Assembly (NCBI RefSeq): GCF_000185905.1
Contig: NC_014923.1
Coordinates: 3,867,501-3,931,500, forward strand
Direction: 5' to 3'
Length of the DNA: 64,000 bases
From: Mesorhizobium ciceri biovar biserrulae WSM1271
GTDB lineage: Bacteria; Pseudomonadota; Alphaproteobacteria; Rhizobiales; Rhizobiaceae
This document shows positions 1 to 8,760 of the stretch, in pieces (positions within the stretch are counted from its first letter, which is position 1; each line of letters starts with the position of its first letter). The translations under genes and the position numbers were made by a program. The notes under the pieces are model-generated. The model worked only from the letters and a program-made list of their open reading frames with translations, was not told the origin of the DNA and did no database searches.

Positions 1-543
1 GCGGTTGGCAGCCGGATCGTTGGTGCGCAGGAAGCCGCCTTTCGGTTCGCTGATGCGCAACAGGCCGTGAATTCCGGTATGATCGTCCGAGGGCTTGCCT
101 GCGAGGCGGGTTGCCGGATCGCGCTTGTCCGTCGGCACGAAGCCCCTGTTCACCAGAATCGTGAAGCCATCATCCGCTCGGAACGGCGCCATTACCCAGA
201 AGCCACCGCCGAGATCGGTGACCGCCTGGACCAGGGTCTCGCGATCACCGAGAAACCGGCCCGTGACGACGAGGCGGCGATACTCGTCATCCCTGGCGTT
301 GATCGCTGGCCAGGCCGAAGGCGCCGGGGCGGCCACGGGTACTGCCTTGAGACGCTGGTCGACACGCTCGATCAGGTCGAGCTTCCAGACGCGGCGCTCC
401 AGCTGCCAGATACCGAGCGCCGAGAACCCTGCGATGCCGATGGCTCCGCAAAGGCAAAGCATCAATAGCGTCCATCTCGAACGCGTAACCCTTTGGCCGT
501 CGCCTGTAGTCGGATGCGGTGTCGTCCGCGCCTGTTCGTCCAA
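1..543 (-). CDS. SURF1 family cytochrome oxidase assembly protein (3' end cut by window edge)
   Basis: SURF1-family proteins sit in the inner membrane and help assemble haem-copper terminal oxidases. Read on the minus strand, the frame opens just after the cyoD stop. A TTG at 543, preceded by GAGAGCGGGA, is the best start I see, giving MDEQAR. A membrane segment covers residues 24-42 and is followed by ALGIWQLERR, the hallmark of the family, then YRRLVVTGRFLGDR and GGGFWVMAPF further on. About 181 codons are visible and the C-terminal part, including the second membrane helix, lies beyond position 1. It is the last visible gene of the cyoABCD operon, 15 bases after cyoD, which fits a role in maturing this quinol oxidase. 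The start codon is the least certain part. Confidence 0.85.
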   Translation of the reverse strand, partial: MDEQARTTPHPTTGDGQRVTRSRWTLLMLCLCGAIGIAGFSALGIWQLERRVWKLDLIERVDQRLKAVPVAAPAPSAWPAINARDDEYRRLVVTGRFLGDRETLVQAVTDLGGGFWVMAPFRADDGFTILVNRGFVPTDKRDPATRLAGKPSDDHTGIHGLLRISEPKGGFLRTNDPAANR

Positions 544-558
544 AGCCAGGTCCCGCTC

Positions 559-939
559 TCAGGGTATCTGACTCATGTCATGGCCGGGCATCATGTTGAC
601 GTTCAGATGGTACATGACCCAGAGCGAGCCCGTCAGCGCGATCATCACCAGGATGAGGGTGAAGATCAGCGCCATCATGGTCCAGCCGCTCTCCGACCTG
701 GTGTTCATATGCAGGAAGAACACCATGTGGACGATGATTTGCACGACGGCGAAGGCCATGATGGCAATCGCCGACGCCATCTGATTGCCGAGCGCGTTGG
801 TCATGACCAGCCAGAAGGGAACGGCGGTCAGCACGACGGACAGGCCGAAGCCTGTCAGATAGCCGGCCAGCGAGCCGTGATTGACGCCGTGATGCGCGTG
901 GCTGTGGTTGCTGGTGTCTGTTTGGTGCCCGGCGCTCAT
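559..939 (-). CDS. cyoD: Cytochrome o ubiquinol oxidase subunit IV
   Basis: Small membrane subunit of the cytochrome bo3 quinol oxidase, needed for assembly and stability of the CuB site in the known enzyme. The 126-residue product has a His-rich N-terminus (NHSHAHHGVNHGS), then three hydrophobic helices at about residues 28-50, 57-77 and 86-108, including the family motif HMVFFLHMN. The length agrees with other CyoD proteins. Its ATG overlaps the cyoC stop in an ATGA junction, which fixes the start and indicates translational coupling inside the cyo operon. Confidence 0.95.
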   Translation of the reverse strand: MSAGHQTDTSNHSHAHHGVNHGSLAGYLTGFGLSVVLTAVPFWLVMTNALGNQMASAIAIMAFAVVQIIVHMVFFLHMNTRSESGWTMMALIFTLILVMIALTGSLWVMYHLNVNMMPGHDMSQIP

Positions 940-1571
940 CGCAACATTCCCATCAGATAAACGAAGGTGAAGACGCCGATCCAGATGACGTCGAGGAAGT
1001 GCCAGAACATGCTCAGGCACATCAGGCGCCGCTGGTTCGCGGCGATCAGCCCATGCCTGGAGACCTGCACCATCAGCACCACCAGCCAGACCAGGCCGAA
1101 GGTGACGTGCAGGCCATGTGTTCCGACCAGCGTGAAGAACGACGAAAGAAAGCCGCTGCGCTGCGGCGTCGCCCCCTCGTGGATGAAATGGGCGAATTCG
1201 TAGAGTTCGATGCCGAGAAAGGCGAGGCCGAACAGGCCGGTGATCACCAGCCACACCTGCATCGGCCTCACTCGCCCTTTCGCCATCTCCAGCATCGCGA
1301 AGCCGTAGGTGATGGAGGACAGGAGCAGCATGGTGGTGTTGAGCGCGACCAGCGGAAGATCGAACAGGTCCTTCGGCGCGGGCCCGGCGGCGTAGTTGCC
1401 ACCGAGCACGCCGTAGACTGCAAACAGCATCGCAAAGATGAGGCAGTCGCTCATCAGGTAGATCCAGAAGCCGAGCATGGTGCTGCTGCCGCTCTCGGCA
1501 TGGCCGTGGTCGTCTTCCAGGTGGAAGATCGTGTCGTCGATCACGGTGTCGGCGTGTGCCATGGTGCTCAT
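936..1571 (-). CDS. cyoC: Cytochrome o ubiquinol oxidase subunit III
   Basis: Subunit III of the bo3-type quinol oxidase, a five-helix membrane protein homologous to COX3. The 211-residue product starts MSTMAHADTV. It carries the typical GFWIYLMSDCLIFAMLFAVYG helix, ELYEF in helix III, and the end WHFLDVIWIGVFTFVYLMG. The ATG at 1571 overlaps the cyoB stop (ATGA), and the stop overlaps the cyoD start in the same way; an internal ATG at 1562 is an alternative. Tight four-base overlaps on both sides show that cyoB, cyoC and cyoD are translated as one coupled set. Confidence 0.96.
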   Translation of the reverse strand: MSTMAHADTVIDDTIFHLEDDHGHAESGSSTMLGFWIYLMSDCLIFAMLFAVYGVLGGNYAAGPAPKDLFDLPLVALNTTMLLLSSITYGFAMLEMAKGRVRPMQVWLVITGLFGLAFLGIELYEFAHFIHEGATPQRSGFLSSFFTLVGTHGLHVTFGLVWLVVLMVQVSRHGLIAANQRRLMCLSMFWHFLDVIWIGVFTFVYLMGMLR

Positions 1572-3580
1572 CCCGCCTGGCTGGTGGCTGCGAGCAGGCG
1601 TGTCCGCTCGTCCTCGACGCGGGTGACGTCGCTGGACGGAATGTGGAAGTCCCGGTCGTAATTGAAGGTATGCGCGATGGCGTAGCCGATCAGAGCAACG
1701 AAGCTCACGATCGCCAGCCACCAGATGTACCAGATGAGCGCCACGGCAAGCACCACGCTCAACCCAGCCAGAATGACGCCGGCTCCGGTGTTGCGCGGCA
1801 TGTGGATGTCGTGGAAGCCCGTCAACGGACGCTGGTAACCGCGATTCTTCATGTCCGCCCAGGTGTCGAGATCGTGGATGACCGGCGTAAAGGCGAAATT
1901 GTAGGCCGGGGGCGGCGACGAGGTTGCCCATTCGAGTGTACGCCCGTCCCACGGATCACCGGTGTCGTCGCGAAGCTGCTCGCGCCGGCGCACGCTGACG
2001 AAGATCTGGATGAGGAAGGACAGGATACCAAGCAGGATCAGGAAGGCGCCAAAAGCGGCGATGATGAACCAGATCTGCAGCGAGGGATCCTCGAAGGTGC
2101 GTAGCCGGCGCGTTACGCCCATCAGGCCGAGGATGTACAGCGGCATGAAGGCGAACCAGAAGCCGACCACCCAGAACCAGAAGGACATCTTTCCCCAGAA
2201 CGGATCGAGCCGGAAGCCGAATGCCTTGGGGAACCAGTAGCTGATACCGGCAAACAGGCCGAACAGCACGCCGCCGATGATGACGTTGTGGAAATGCGCG
2301 ACCAGGAACAGGCTGTTGTGGAGCACGAAGTCGGCCGGCGGAACCGCGAGCAGCACGCCGGTCATGCCGCCGACGGTGAAGGTCAGCATGAAGGCGACTG
2401 TCCACATCATCGGCAGTTCGAAGCGGATGCGGCCGCGGTACATGGTGAACAGCCAGTTGAATATCTTGGCGCCTGTCGGGATCGAAATGATCATCGTGGT
2501 GATGCCGAAGAACGAGTTGACGCTCGCTCCCGACCCCATGGTGAAAAAGTGATGCAGCCAGACGAGATAGGACAGGATGGTGATGACGATGGTTGCGTAG
2601 ACCATCGAGGTGTAGCCAAAGAGCCGCTTGCCGCAGAAGGCCGAGGTCACTTCGGAAAATATGCCGAAGGCCGGCAGGATCAGGATGTAGACCTCGGGGT
2701 GGCCCCAGATCCAGATCAGGTTCACGTACATCATCGGATTGCCGCCGAAGTCGTTCGTGAAGAAGTTGGTGCCGACATAGCGGTCGAGAGCCAGCAGGGC
2801 CAGCACCGCCGTCAGCACCGGGAAGGCGGCGACGATGAGCACATTTGTGCAGAGCGCGGTCCAGGTGAAGATCGGCATTCTCATCATGGTCATGCCAGGC
2901 GCGCGCATCTTGACGATGGTGCAGACCAGGTTCACGCCCGACAACAGCGTGCCTACGCCCGCCACTTGCAGCGCCCAGATATAATAATCGACACCGACAT
3001 CGGGACTGTAGCCGATACCCGACAGCGGCGGGTAGGCGAGCCAGCCGGTGCGCGCGAATTCGCCGACGAACAGCGACATCATGACGATGACCGCGCCGCC
3101 GACCGTCATCCAGAAGCTGAAGTTGTTGAGGAACGGAAACGACACGTCGCGCGCACCGATCTGCAGCGGGACGACGAAATTCATCAGGCCCGTCACCAGC
3201 GGCATCGCCACGAAGAAGATCATGATGACGCCGTGCGCGGTGAAGATCTGGTCATAATGATGCGAATTGAGATAGCCTTCCGAACCGCCGAAGGCCATCG
3301 CCTGCTGGAGCCGCATCATGATGGCGTCGCTGAAGCCGCGCAGCAGCATGACGATGCCGAGCACCATGTACATCACACCGATGCGCTTGTGGTCGACGCT
3401 GGTGAACCATTCGCGCCACAGATAGCCCCAGAGCTTGAAATAGGTCAGCGCGCCGACGAGGGCGATGCCGCCCAGCGCGACGACTATGAAGGTCGCGACC
3501 ACGATGGGCTCGTGCAGCGGCAGCGACTCGAGCGTAAGCCGGCCGAAGATCGCCTTGAGAAGAGCAGGATTGTCGAACAT
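1568..3580 (-). CDS. cyoB: Cytochrome o ubiquinol oxidase subunit I (catalytic haem-copper subunit)
   Basis: Catalytic subunit of the proton-pumping quinol oxidase that reduces O2 to water with electrons from ubiquinol. The 670-residue polytopic protein shows the full haem-copper ligand set. His116 lies in TAHGVIM, the CuB His and cross-linked Tyr are in GHPEVY (293-298), the HH pair is at 343-344 and HFH at 429-431; spacing matches the E. coli enzyme with an offset of about ten residues. Length is normal for CyoB (about 660-670). It lies 15 bases after cyoA and overlaps cyoC by four bases. Presence of cyoA/D and SURF1 favours quinol rather than cytochrome c as donor. Confidence 0.97.
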   Translation of the reverse strand: MFDNPALLKAIFGRLTLESLPLHEPIVVATFIVVALGGIALVGALTYFKLWGYLWREWFTSVDHKRIGVMYMVLGIVMLLRGFSDAIMMRLQQAMAFGGSEGYLNSHHYDQIFTAHGVIMIFFVAMPLVTGLMNFVVPLQIGARDVSFPFLNNFSFWMTVGGAVIVMMSLFVGEFARTGWLAYPPLSGIGYSPDVGVDYYIWALQVAGVGTLLSGVNLVCTIVKMRAPGMTMMRMPIFTWTALCTNVLIVAAFPVLTAVLALLALDRYVGTNFFTNDFGGNPMMYVNLIWIWGHPEVYILILPAFGIFSEVTSAFCGKRLFGYTSMVYATIVITILSYLVWLHHFFTMGSGASVNSFFGITTMIISIPTGAKIFNWLFTMYRGRIRFELPMMWTVAFMLTFTVGGMTGVLLAVPPADFVLHNSLFLVAHFHNVIIGGVLFGLFAGISYWFPKAFGFRLDPFWGKMSFWFWVVGFWFAFMPLYILGLMGVTRRLRTFEDPSLQIWFIIAAFGAFLILLGILSFLIQIFVSVRRREQLRDDTGDPWDGRTLEWATSSPPPAYNFAFTPVIHDLDTWADMKNRGYQRPLTGFHDIHMPRNTGAGVILAGLSVVLAVALIWYIWWLAIVSFVALIGYAIAHTFNYDRDFHIPSSDVTRVEDERTRLLAATSQAG

Positions 3581-3595
3581 GTCTTGCGTGGCGCC

Positions 3596-4765
3596 TCAGG
3601 AGTTGAAGGGCGACCGAAGCGTGCCGGTTGCGGAAGGTGACGGCAGTCGGATCGACAGGGGCAGTGGCCGTTGCAGACCAGCGCCGACTATCGGCGTCGA
3701 GGTCATCGGCGTGGCGGATTGATCAGCCTTCGAAGCGGCCAGTGCTTCTTCGGTCGTGCATATGCTGGCGACATAGGATGGGGCGGGGCCGAATATCGTG
3801 CCGCGCCGGGCGAACTTGTCATACAGCAGCGGAAGGGTGTTGCGGATGCCGGCCATTCCCAGACCGCCCTTGGCATCGATCTGCGACATCTCGCTCATGC
3901 ACATCTTGCCGGGCTCGACGCACATGTTGAGGATCGCCTTGTAGAGATCGCTATCCACCGCCGCATAGTGGCGCACGGGTTGGTTCTCACTGGGCTGTTC
4001 GAGCTCCAGATAGCCGTTTCGGTCGAGCTTGCCGCCGCTGTCCTTTGCCTTCGCGATCCATGCCTGAAAACCGGCATCCTCGAGGCCGTGGAACGCGAAG
4101 CGCATTCCCGAGAAGCCGGCGCCGCTGTAATTGGCAGAGAACCCTTCATAGTCGCCGGACTTGTTGATGACAGCGTGCAGCCTGGTTTCCATACCCGGCA
4201 TCGCATAGATCTGGCCGGCCAGTGCTGGAATGTAGAAGGAGTTCATCACCGATGCGGAGGTAATGCGAAAGCTGATCGGCCGGTCGACCGGCGCAGCCAG
4301 TTCGTTGACCACGGCGACGCCGTATTCCGGATAGATGAACAGCCATTTCCAGTCGAGCGCGACGACTTCGACCTCAAGCGGGCGCACGTCCGGCGGCAGC
4401 GGCTTGCCGGCCGCTACACGTCCGATCGGACGATAGGGGTCGAGCAGATGGGTGCCCATCCAGGTCACCGCGCCCAGGCAGATGATGATCAGAAGCGGCA
4501 CAGCCCAAATGACGAGTTCGAGATGGGTCGAGTGGTCCCAATCCGGCTCGTAGCGCGCCTCGCGGTTGGACTGGCGGTATCGCCAGGCAAAGAATATGGT
4601 GAGAGCCATCACCGGTATGATGACGATCAGCATCAGTGCCGTGGACACCATCAGCAGGTCACGCTGCTGCTCGGCGACGTCGCCGGCAGGGTTCAGGACG
4701 ACCATGCTGCAGGAGCCGAGCGATGCCAGCAGGGGCAGCAGGAAAAGGGTACGGAGACGGCTCAA
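3596..4765 (-). CDS. cyoA: Cytochrome o ubiquinol oxidase subunit II (lipoprotein)
   Basis: First gene of the cyo operon. Subunit II of bo3 oxidases carries two membrane helices and a periplasmic cupredoxin fold that has lost the CuA site. The 389-residue product begins with a lipoprotein signal peptide ending in the lipobox LGSC (Cys19), then helices at about 38-60 and 83-105. The periplasmic domain contains DWKWLFIYPEYGVAVVNE and the quinol-oxidase signature SANYSGAGFSGM, where CuA-containing enzymes would have Cys ligands. The C-terminal tail beyond the COG4736-like end is longer than in E. coli (about 315 residues), as is common in rhizobia. The ATG at 4765 opens into the divergent promoter region that holds a 23-bp palindrome. 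Confidence 0.95.
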   Translation of the reverse strand: MSRLRTLFLLPLLASLGSCSMVVLNPAGDVAEQQRDLLMVSTALMLIVIIPVMALTIFFAWRYRQSNREARYEPDWDHSTHLELVIWAVPLLIIICLGAVTWMGTHLLDPYRPIGRVAAGKPLPPDVRPLEVEVVALDWKWLFIYPEYGVAVVNELAAPVDRPISFRITSASVMNSFYIPALAGQIYAMPGMETRLHAVINKSGDYEGFSANYSGAGFSGMRFAFHGLEDAGFQAWIAKAKDSGGKLDRNGYLELEQPSENQPVRHYAAVDSDLYKAILNMCVEPGKMCMSEMSQIDAKGGLGMAGIRNTLPLLYDKFARRGTIFGPAPSYVASICTTEEALAASKADQSATPMTSTPIVGAGLQRPLPLSIRLPSPSATGTLRSPFNS

Positions 4766-4931
4766 TGTATGACCTGTCGGTTGTTCCCCCCAGTGCTAAC
4801 CGTACCGCGGCGATGAAGGCATTGGACAATTTGTCCAATGCCGCAATGACGCGGCAGGCGTCATCAAAGCATCTGGCCCGCGCACATGGCAAGCGATCGT
4901 ATGAGACCGCGGCGGGGCGACGGAGAATGCT
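4766..4931. promoter_or_regulatory. Divergent promoter region of cyoABCD and the MFS gene
   Basis: These 166 bases separate the divergent starts of cyoA (minus) and the MHS-family transporter (plus). They must hold both promoters. The only conspicuous structure is the perfect palindrome at 4819-4841, listed separately. No open frame of plausible coding quality is present. Confidence 0.6.
4819..4841. promoter_or_regulatory. 23-bp perfect inverted repeat, candidate operator
   Basis: The arms GCATTGGACAA and TTGTCCAATGC are exact reverse complements separated by a single T. A dyad of this size between divergent genes is typical of a binding site for a dimeric regulator. Its position could serve cyoABCD, the MFS gene or both. 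Which protein binds is not visible; the RegA-like regulator encoded at 7554-8087 is only one candidate and RegA sites are usually less symmetric. Confidence 0.6.
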
Positions 4932-6245
4932 GTGAGCCCAACTTCGAAGATCGAAGCCGACGCAAGACGGATCAACGCGCGGCATCATGAGGTGAAGCCC
5001 GGCGAAATCGCCGTTGGCGTCATCATCGGCAGGACGTCGGAATTCTTCGACTTCTTCGTCTACGCGATCGCTTCCGTCATCGTTTTCCCCAAGCTCGTAT
5101 TTCCTTATGCCGACCCGTTGACCGGCACGCTCTACTCCTTCGCCATCTTCGTGCTTGCCTTCATCGCGCGGCCGATCGGGACGGCGATCTTCACCGCGCT
5201 CGACCGCGCCTACGGACGCAGCGCCAAGCTCACCATCGCGCTGTTCCTGCTGGGGACCTCGACCGTGTCGATCGCCTTCGTGCCCGGTTACGACCAGATC
5301 GGCCCGGCTTCGGCCTGGCTGCTGGCCATGTTCCGGATCGGTCAGGGACTGGCGCTGGGCGGGACATGGGACGGACTTGCCTCGCTGCTGGCGTTGAATG
5401 CCCCCGAAAAGCGTCGCGGCTGGTATGCTATGATCCCGCAGCTGGGCGCGCCACTCGGGCTCATCGTCGCCAGTGCCCTGTTTGCATATTTCGTCGGCAA
5501 CCTGTCGGCTGAAGACTTCTTCAGCTGGGGTTGGCGCTACCCGTTCTTCGTCGCCTTCGCCATCAACGTCGTCGCCCTGTTCGCGCGGCTGCGCATCGTG
5601 GTGACGCCGGAATACACCAAACTGTTCGAAGGCCAGGAACTGGAGCCGACTTCCGTCCGCGAGACGTTGCGCGCCGAAGGGCGCACTGTCGTGCTCGGCG
5701 CTTTCGCGCCGCTGGCGAGCTTCGCCCTGTTCCACATGGTGACGGTGTTTCCTCTGTCCTGGATCTTCCTGTTCACGCGCGAGGGACCGGCACGGTTCCT
5801 GGTCATCGAGACGATCGGAGCCTTCTTCGGCCTGGCGGCAATCGCGATCTCGGGCGTCGTTGCCGACCGGGTCGGGCGCTGGCCCTTGCTTGGAGGCTCG
5901 GCGGTGGCCATTGCCGTGTTCAGCGGTTTCGCGCCACAGCTGCTCGATGGCGGCTTCGTCGGAGAGTCCGTCTTCATGGTGTTGGGCTTCGTCCTGCTCG
6001 GCCTGTCGTTCGGCCAGTCTTCGGGAGCACTCGCCTCGAATTTTTCAAAGAACTACCGCTATACAGGTGCTGCGCTGACCTCGGATCTCGCCTGGCTGTT
6101 CGGCGCCGGCTTCGCCCCCATTGTCGCCCTGTTCCTGTCCGCCCATTTCGGGCTGATCTCGTCAGGCGCCTATCTGCTGTCGGGAGCGCTATGCACGCTG
6201 CTGGCGCTGCGGCTCAACCAGCGCCTGGATCGGACTCCCGCTTGA
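4932..6245 (+). CDS. MFS transporter, metabolite:H+ symporter (MHS/ProP-like) type
   Basis: Predicted inner-membrane secondary transporter of 437 residues with 12 hydrophobic segments. The N-terminal SEFFDFFVYAIASVIVFPKLVFP and the cytoplasmic-loop region FTALDRAYGRSAKLT and FRIGQGLALGGTWDGL match the MHS family that includes ProP, ShiA and KgtP; the usual RxxQG motif appears as RIGQG. Substrate cannot be told from sequence; organic acids or osmolytes are typical. The GTG start at 4932 is supported by CGGAG seven bases upstream. It is divergent from cyoA and ends 38 bases before the RegB-like kinase, so it probably shares a transcript with the redox two-component genes. Confidence 0.85.
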   Translation: MSPTSKIEADARRINARHHEVKPGEIAVGVIIGRTSEFFDFFVYAIASVIVFPKLVFPYADPLTGTLYSFAIFVLAFIARPIGTAIFTALDRAYGRSAKLTIALFLLGTSTVSIAFVPGYDQIGPASAWLLAMFRIGQGLALGGTWDGLASLLALNAPEKRRGWYAMIPQLGAPLGLIVASALFAYFVGNLSAEDFFSWGWRYPFFVAFAINVVALFARLRIVVTPEYTKLFEGQELEPTSVRETLRAEGRTVVLGAFAPLASFALFHMVTVFPLSWIFLFTREGPARFLVIETIGAFFGLAAIAISGVVADRVGRWPLLGGSAVAIAVFSGFAPQLLDGGFVGESVFMVLGFVLLGLSFGQSSGALASNFSKNYRYTGAALTSDLAWLFGAGFAPIVALFLSAHFGLISSGAYLLSGALCTLLALRLNQRLDRTPA

Positions 6246-6283
6246 GTGACCTGCTTGGCCAGGGCTGGGGACCTCCCGGCCCA

Positions 6284-7564
6284 ATGACGCTGCACGACAA
6301 GACCAACAAGCAGAATTTTCTGCTTCTGATCCAACTGCGCTGGATCGCGGTCGGCGGTCAGATCGTGACGATCCTGTTCGTCCGCTACGCGCTTGGCATC
6401 GGGCTGCCGCTGGTGCCGATGGCAGTGGTGATCCTGCTGCTGATCGCTCTCAACGTCGCCAGCCTGCGCCGGCACAGCAGCCAGGACGCGATCACCAACA
6501 CCGAGCTGTTTCTTGGACTGCTGCTCGACGTCACCGCGTTGACGGTCCAGCTTTACCTGAGCGGCGGCGCGTCCAATCCCTTCATTTCGCTTTACCTGCT
6601 CCAGGTCATCCTGGGCGCGGTACTGCTGGAGACATGGTCGGTCTGGGCGCTTGTCCTCATTGCAAGCACGTGCTTCATCGCGCTGACCACCTTCTACCGT
6701 GAGATCAGCCTGCCCGCCGCACACGGTGCCGGGCTGTTCAGCCTGCACATTCAGGGCATGTTCATCTGTTTCGTCCTGGCGGCAACGCTTCTGGTGCTGT
6801 TCATCACCAGGGTCCAGAACAACATTCGCACCCGCGACGCTCATCTTGCGGATTTGCGCCAGCAATCGGCGGAGGAGGCTCACATCGTCAGGATGGGCCT
6901 GCTCGCCTCTGGCGCCGCGCATGAGCTCGGCACGCCGCTGGCTACGCTTTCCGTCATCCTCAACGACTGGCAGCGCATGCCGGTTCTCGAGGCCGATCCG
7001 GATCTGGCGCAGGAAATCCGGGAGATGCAGGGCCAGTTGGACCGTTGCAAGAAGATCGTTTCGGGAATCCTGATGTCGTCGGGCGAATTGCGCGGCGAAG
7101 GCACGGTTCGCACCTCCGTCGATGCCTTTCTGGCGGAGCTGGTGGCCGAATGGAAGTCGACACGGCTGCCGCAAGGTTTCGAATACACCAGGCGTTTCGG
7201 CGCCAACCAGGAGATCGTCTCCGATCCCGCGCTCAAACAGGTGATGTTCAATGTACTGGACAACGCACTTGAAGCGTCGCCTCTATGGGTCGGTTTGATC
7301 GTCAGCCGCCACGCGGACGATCTCATCATCGAAGTTGTCGACGCGGGACCGGGATTTGAAGAAGCCATGCTTGCTGAATTCGGCAAGCCCTACACGTCGA
7401 CCAAGAACCGGCCAGGTAGCGGGCTCGGCCTGTTTCTGGTCGTCAATGTCATCCGCAAGCTGGGGGGCAGCGTCACCGTAAGAAACAGAACCGAGGGGGG
7501 AGCTTCGGTTACGTTGCATCTGCCGCTGGCTGCTCTGTCTCCGCGAGGGCACAATGCCGACTGA
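6284..7564 (+). CDS. regB: RegB/PrrB/ActS family redox-sensing sensor histidine kinase
   Basis: Membrane-bound kinase that senses the redox state of the quinone pool and phosphorylates the RegA-type regulator. From the ATG at 6284 the protein has 426 residues and about six N-terminal membrane helices. The conserved RegB quinone-site heptapeptide GGASNPF is at residues 94-100. The H-box is AAHELGTPLA with His213, the redox-box Cys255 lies in QLDRCKKIVSGIL, and N, G1 and G2 boxes follow (NVLDNALEAS, DAGPGFEE, GSGLGLFLVV). A TTG at 6242 overlapping the MFS stop is an alternative start. It overlaps the regulator gene by 11 bases. Linkage to cyo genes makes respiratory control its likely job; in Sinorhizobium the pair is called ActS/ActR. 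Confidence 0.92.
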   Translation: MTLHDKTNKQNFLLLIQLRWIAVGGQIVTILFVRYALGIGLPLVPMAVVILLLIALNVASLRRHSSQDAITNTELFLGLLLDVTALTVQLYLSGGASNPFISLYLLQVILGAVLLETWSVWALVLIASTCFIALTTFYREISLPAAHGAGLFSLHIQGMFICFVLAATLLVLFITRVQNNIRTRDAHLADLRQQSAEEAHIVRMGLLASGAAHELGTPLATLSVILNDWQRMPVLEADPDLAQEIREMQGQLDRCKKIVSGILMSSGELRGEGTVRTSVDAFLAELVAEWKSTRLPQGFEYTRRFGANQEIVSDPALKQVMFNVLDNALEASPLWVGLIVSRHADDLIIEVVDAGPGFEEAMLAEFGKPYTSTKNRPGSGLGLFLVVNVIRKLGGSVTVRNRTEGGASVTLHLPLAALSPRGHNAD

Positions 7565-8087
7565 ACGCACGCTGCTGATCGTCGAGGACGACATCGCCTT
7601 TGCCAACGCACTGCGCCGGTCTTTCGAACGGCGTGATTACGAAACGCATAGCTGCCGGAGCGTCGACGGCGTGCAGGCGCTGATCGGCACCGTTGCCTTC
7701 CAATATGCCGTCGTCGATCTCAAGCTTGCCAGCGGCTCGGGCCTTGAGTGCGTCAGGGCGCTGCACGAACACGATCCTGAAATGCGGATCGTCGTGTTGA
7801 CCGGCTTTGCCAGCATCGCCACCGCTGTCGAGGCGATCAAGCTCGGCGCCTGCCAGTATCTCGCCAAGCCCGCCAATACAGACGACATAGAAGCGGCTTT
7901 CGGCCAGGTCGAGGGCAATGCTTCGGTGCCGCTCGCCGAGCGGCCAACCTCGATAAAGAACCTCGAATGGGAGCGCATCCACGAGACGCTGGTGGAGGCC
8001 GACTTCAACATTTCCGAGACGGCACGACGGCTGGGCATGCACCGCCGGACGCTGGCGCGGAAGCTGGAGAAGAGGCGTGTGAAGTAG
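7554..8087 (+). CDS. regA: RegA/PrrA/ActR family redox response regulator
   Basis: Cognate DNA-binding regulator of the RegB-like kinase. The 177-residue protein has a receiver domain with acidic pocket LIVEDD (8-13), phospho-acceptor Asp55 in VVDLKLASGSG, the Thr of VVLTGFAS and the Lys of LAKPANT. A linker leads to a Fis-type helix-turn-helix at the C-terminus (NISETARRLGMHRRTLARKLEKR), nearly invariant in RegA proteins. RegA regulators control terminal oxidases, carbon and nitrogen fixation genes and respond to oxygen limitation. The ATG overlaps the kinase by 11 bases, showing an operon. Length is slightly shorter than RegA of Rhodobacter (184 residues). Confidence 0.93.
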   Translation: MPTERTLLIVEDDIAFANALRRSFERRDYETHSCRSVDGVQALIGTVAFQYAVVDLKLASGSGLECVRALHEHDPEMRIVVLTGFASIATAVEAIKLGACQYLAKPANTDDIEAAFGQVEGNASVPLAERPTSIKNLEWERIHETLVEADFNISETARRLGMHRRTLARKLEKRRVK

Positions 8088-8132
8088 GCACGATCCACCG
8101 GGCATGGCACATCGTGGCGATGCCGATGATAA

Positions 8133-8152
8133 GATTGATGCCGGCATCAATC
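8133..8152. promoter_or_regulatory. 20-bp perfect palindrome downstream of the response regulator
   Basis: GATTGATGCCGGCATCAATC is a perfect dyad in the 127-base gap between the RegA-like gene and the ECF sigma gene. No T-tract follows, so it is a poor intrinsic terminator; an operator for the sigma/anti-sigma unit is equally possible. Confidence 0.4.
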
Positions 8153-8214
8153 GTTGCATTCGAACGATGTCCTCCAAAGGAAAAAATTGGCAGGGCAGGG
8201 ATTAAAATCCCCAC

Positions 8215-8760
8215 ATGTTCCGTAAACAGGACATGAAACCGCCGATGCCACGCTTTGACATCATAGGACAGCTCGGTTCGCTGCGCCGCTATGCGCGCTC
8301 GCTGACGCGCGACAGCACCGACGCCGAGGACCTTGTCCATGACGCGCTGGTGCGCGCTTATGAGCGGCGCAGCACCTTCCGCTCCGGCGGAAACCTGCGC
8401 GCGTGGCTGCTGTCGATCGTCCACAACACCTTCATCGACAGGATGCGGGCCCGCAAGTCCGAGGCGTCGCGCGTCGAACAGGCTGGATACCTGGCCGACG
8501 GCAGCACGCCGGCACCACAGGAACATTCGGTGCGCCTGGCGCAGGTGCGCCAGGCTTTTTTCAGCCTGCCGGAAGAACAGCGTTCAGCGCTGCACCTCGT
8601 CGCTATCGAAGGCCTCTCCTATCAGCAGGCCGCCGATGCCAGCGGCGTGCCGCTCGGCACGCTGATGTCGCGCATCGGCAGGGCGCGCGCCGCGCTGCGC
8701 GAGATGGAGGAGCCGGCGAAGGCAAAAAACCACCTCAGGATCGTTGGAGGCCCTTCATGA
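8215..8760 (+). CDS. ECF-type RNA polymerase sigma factor
   Basis: Sigma-70 family extracytoplasmic-function sigma factor, 181 residues from the first ATG. Region 2 is seen in LRRYARSLTRDSTDAEDLVHDALVRAYER and LRAWLLSIVHNTFIDRMRAR. Region 4 is FFSLPEEQRSALHLVAIEGLSYQQAADASGVPLGTLMSRIGRARAAL. ATGs at 8233 and 8245 are alternative starts, none with a strong ribosome-binding site. The stop overlaps the start of a membrane anti-sigma gene (ATGA), the usual sigma/anti-sigma arrangement. It is not the general-stress EcfG by context, because neither NepR nor PhyR is next to it. The inducing signal is unknown. Confidence 0.9.
   Translation: MFRKQDMKPPMPRFDIIGQLGSLRRYARSLTRDSTDAEDLVHDALVRAYERRSTFRSGGNLRAWLLSIVHNTFIDRMRARKSEASRVEQAGYLADGSTPAPQEHSVRLAQVRQAFFSLPEEQRSALHLVAIEGLSYQQAADASGVPLGTLMSRIGRARAALREMEEPAKAKNHLRIVGGPS

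Noticed and set aside
2288..3640. A long plus-strand frame opposite cyoB rich in His, Asp and Arg.
   Set aside because: It is the complement of a conserved membrane gene and has no recognisable domain.
5531..6283. An N-terminal extension of the RegB-like kinase into the MFS gene.
   Set aside because: The extension overlaps a well conserved transporter in another frame, and homologues begin near the ATG at 6284.
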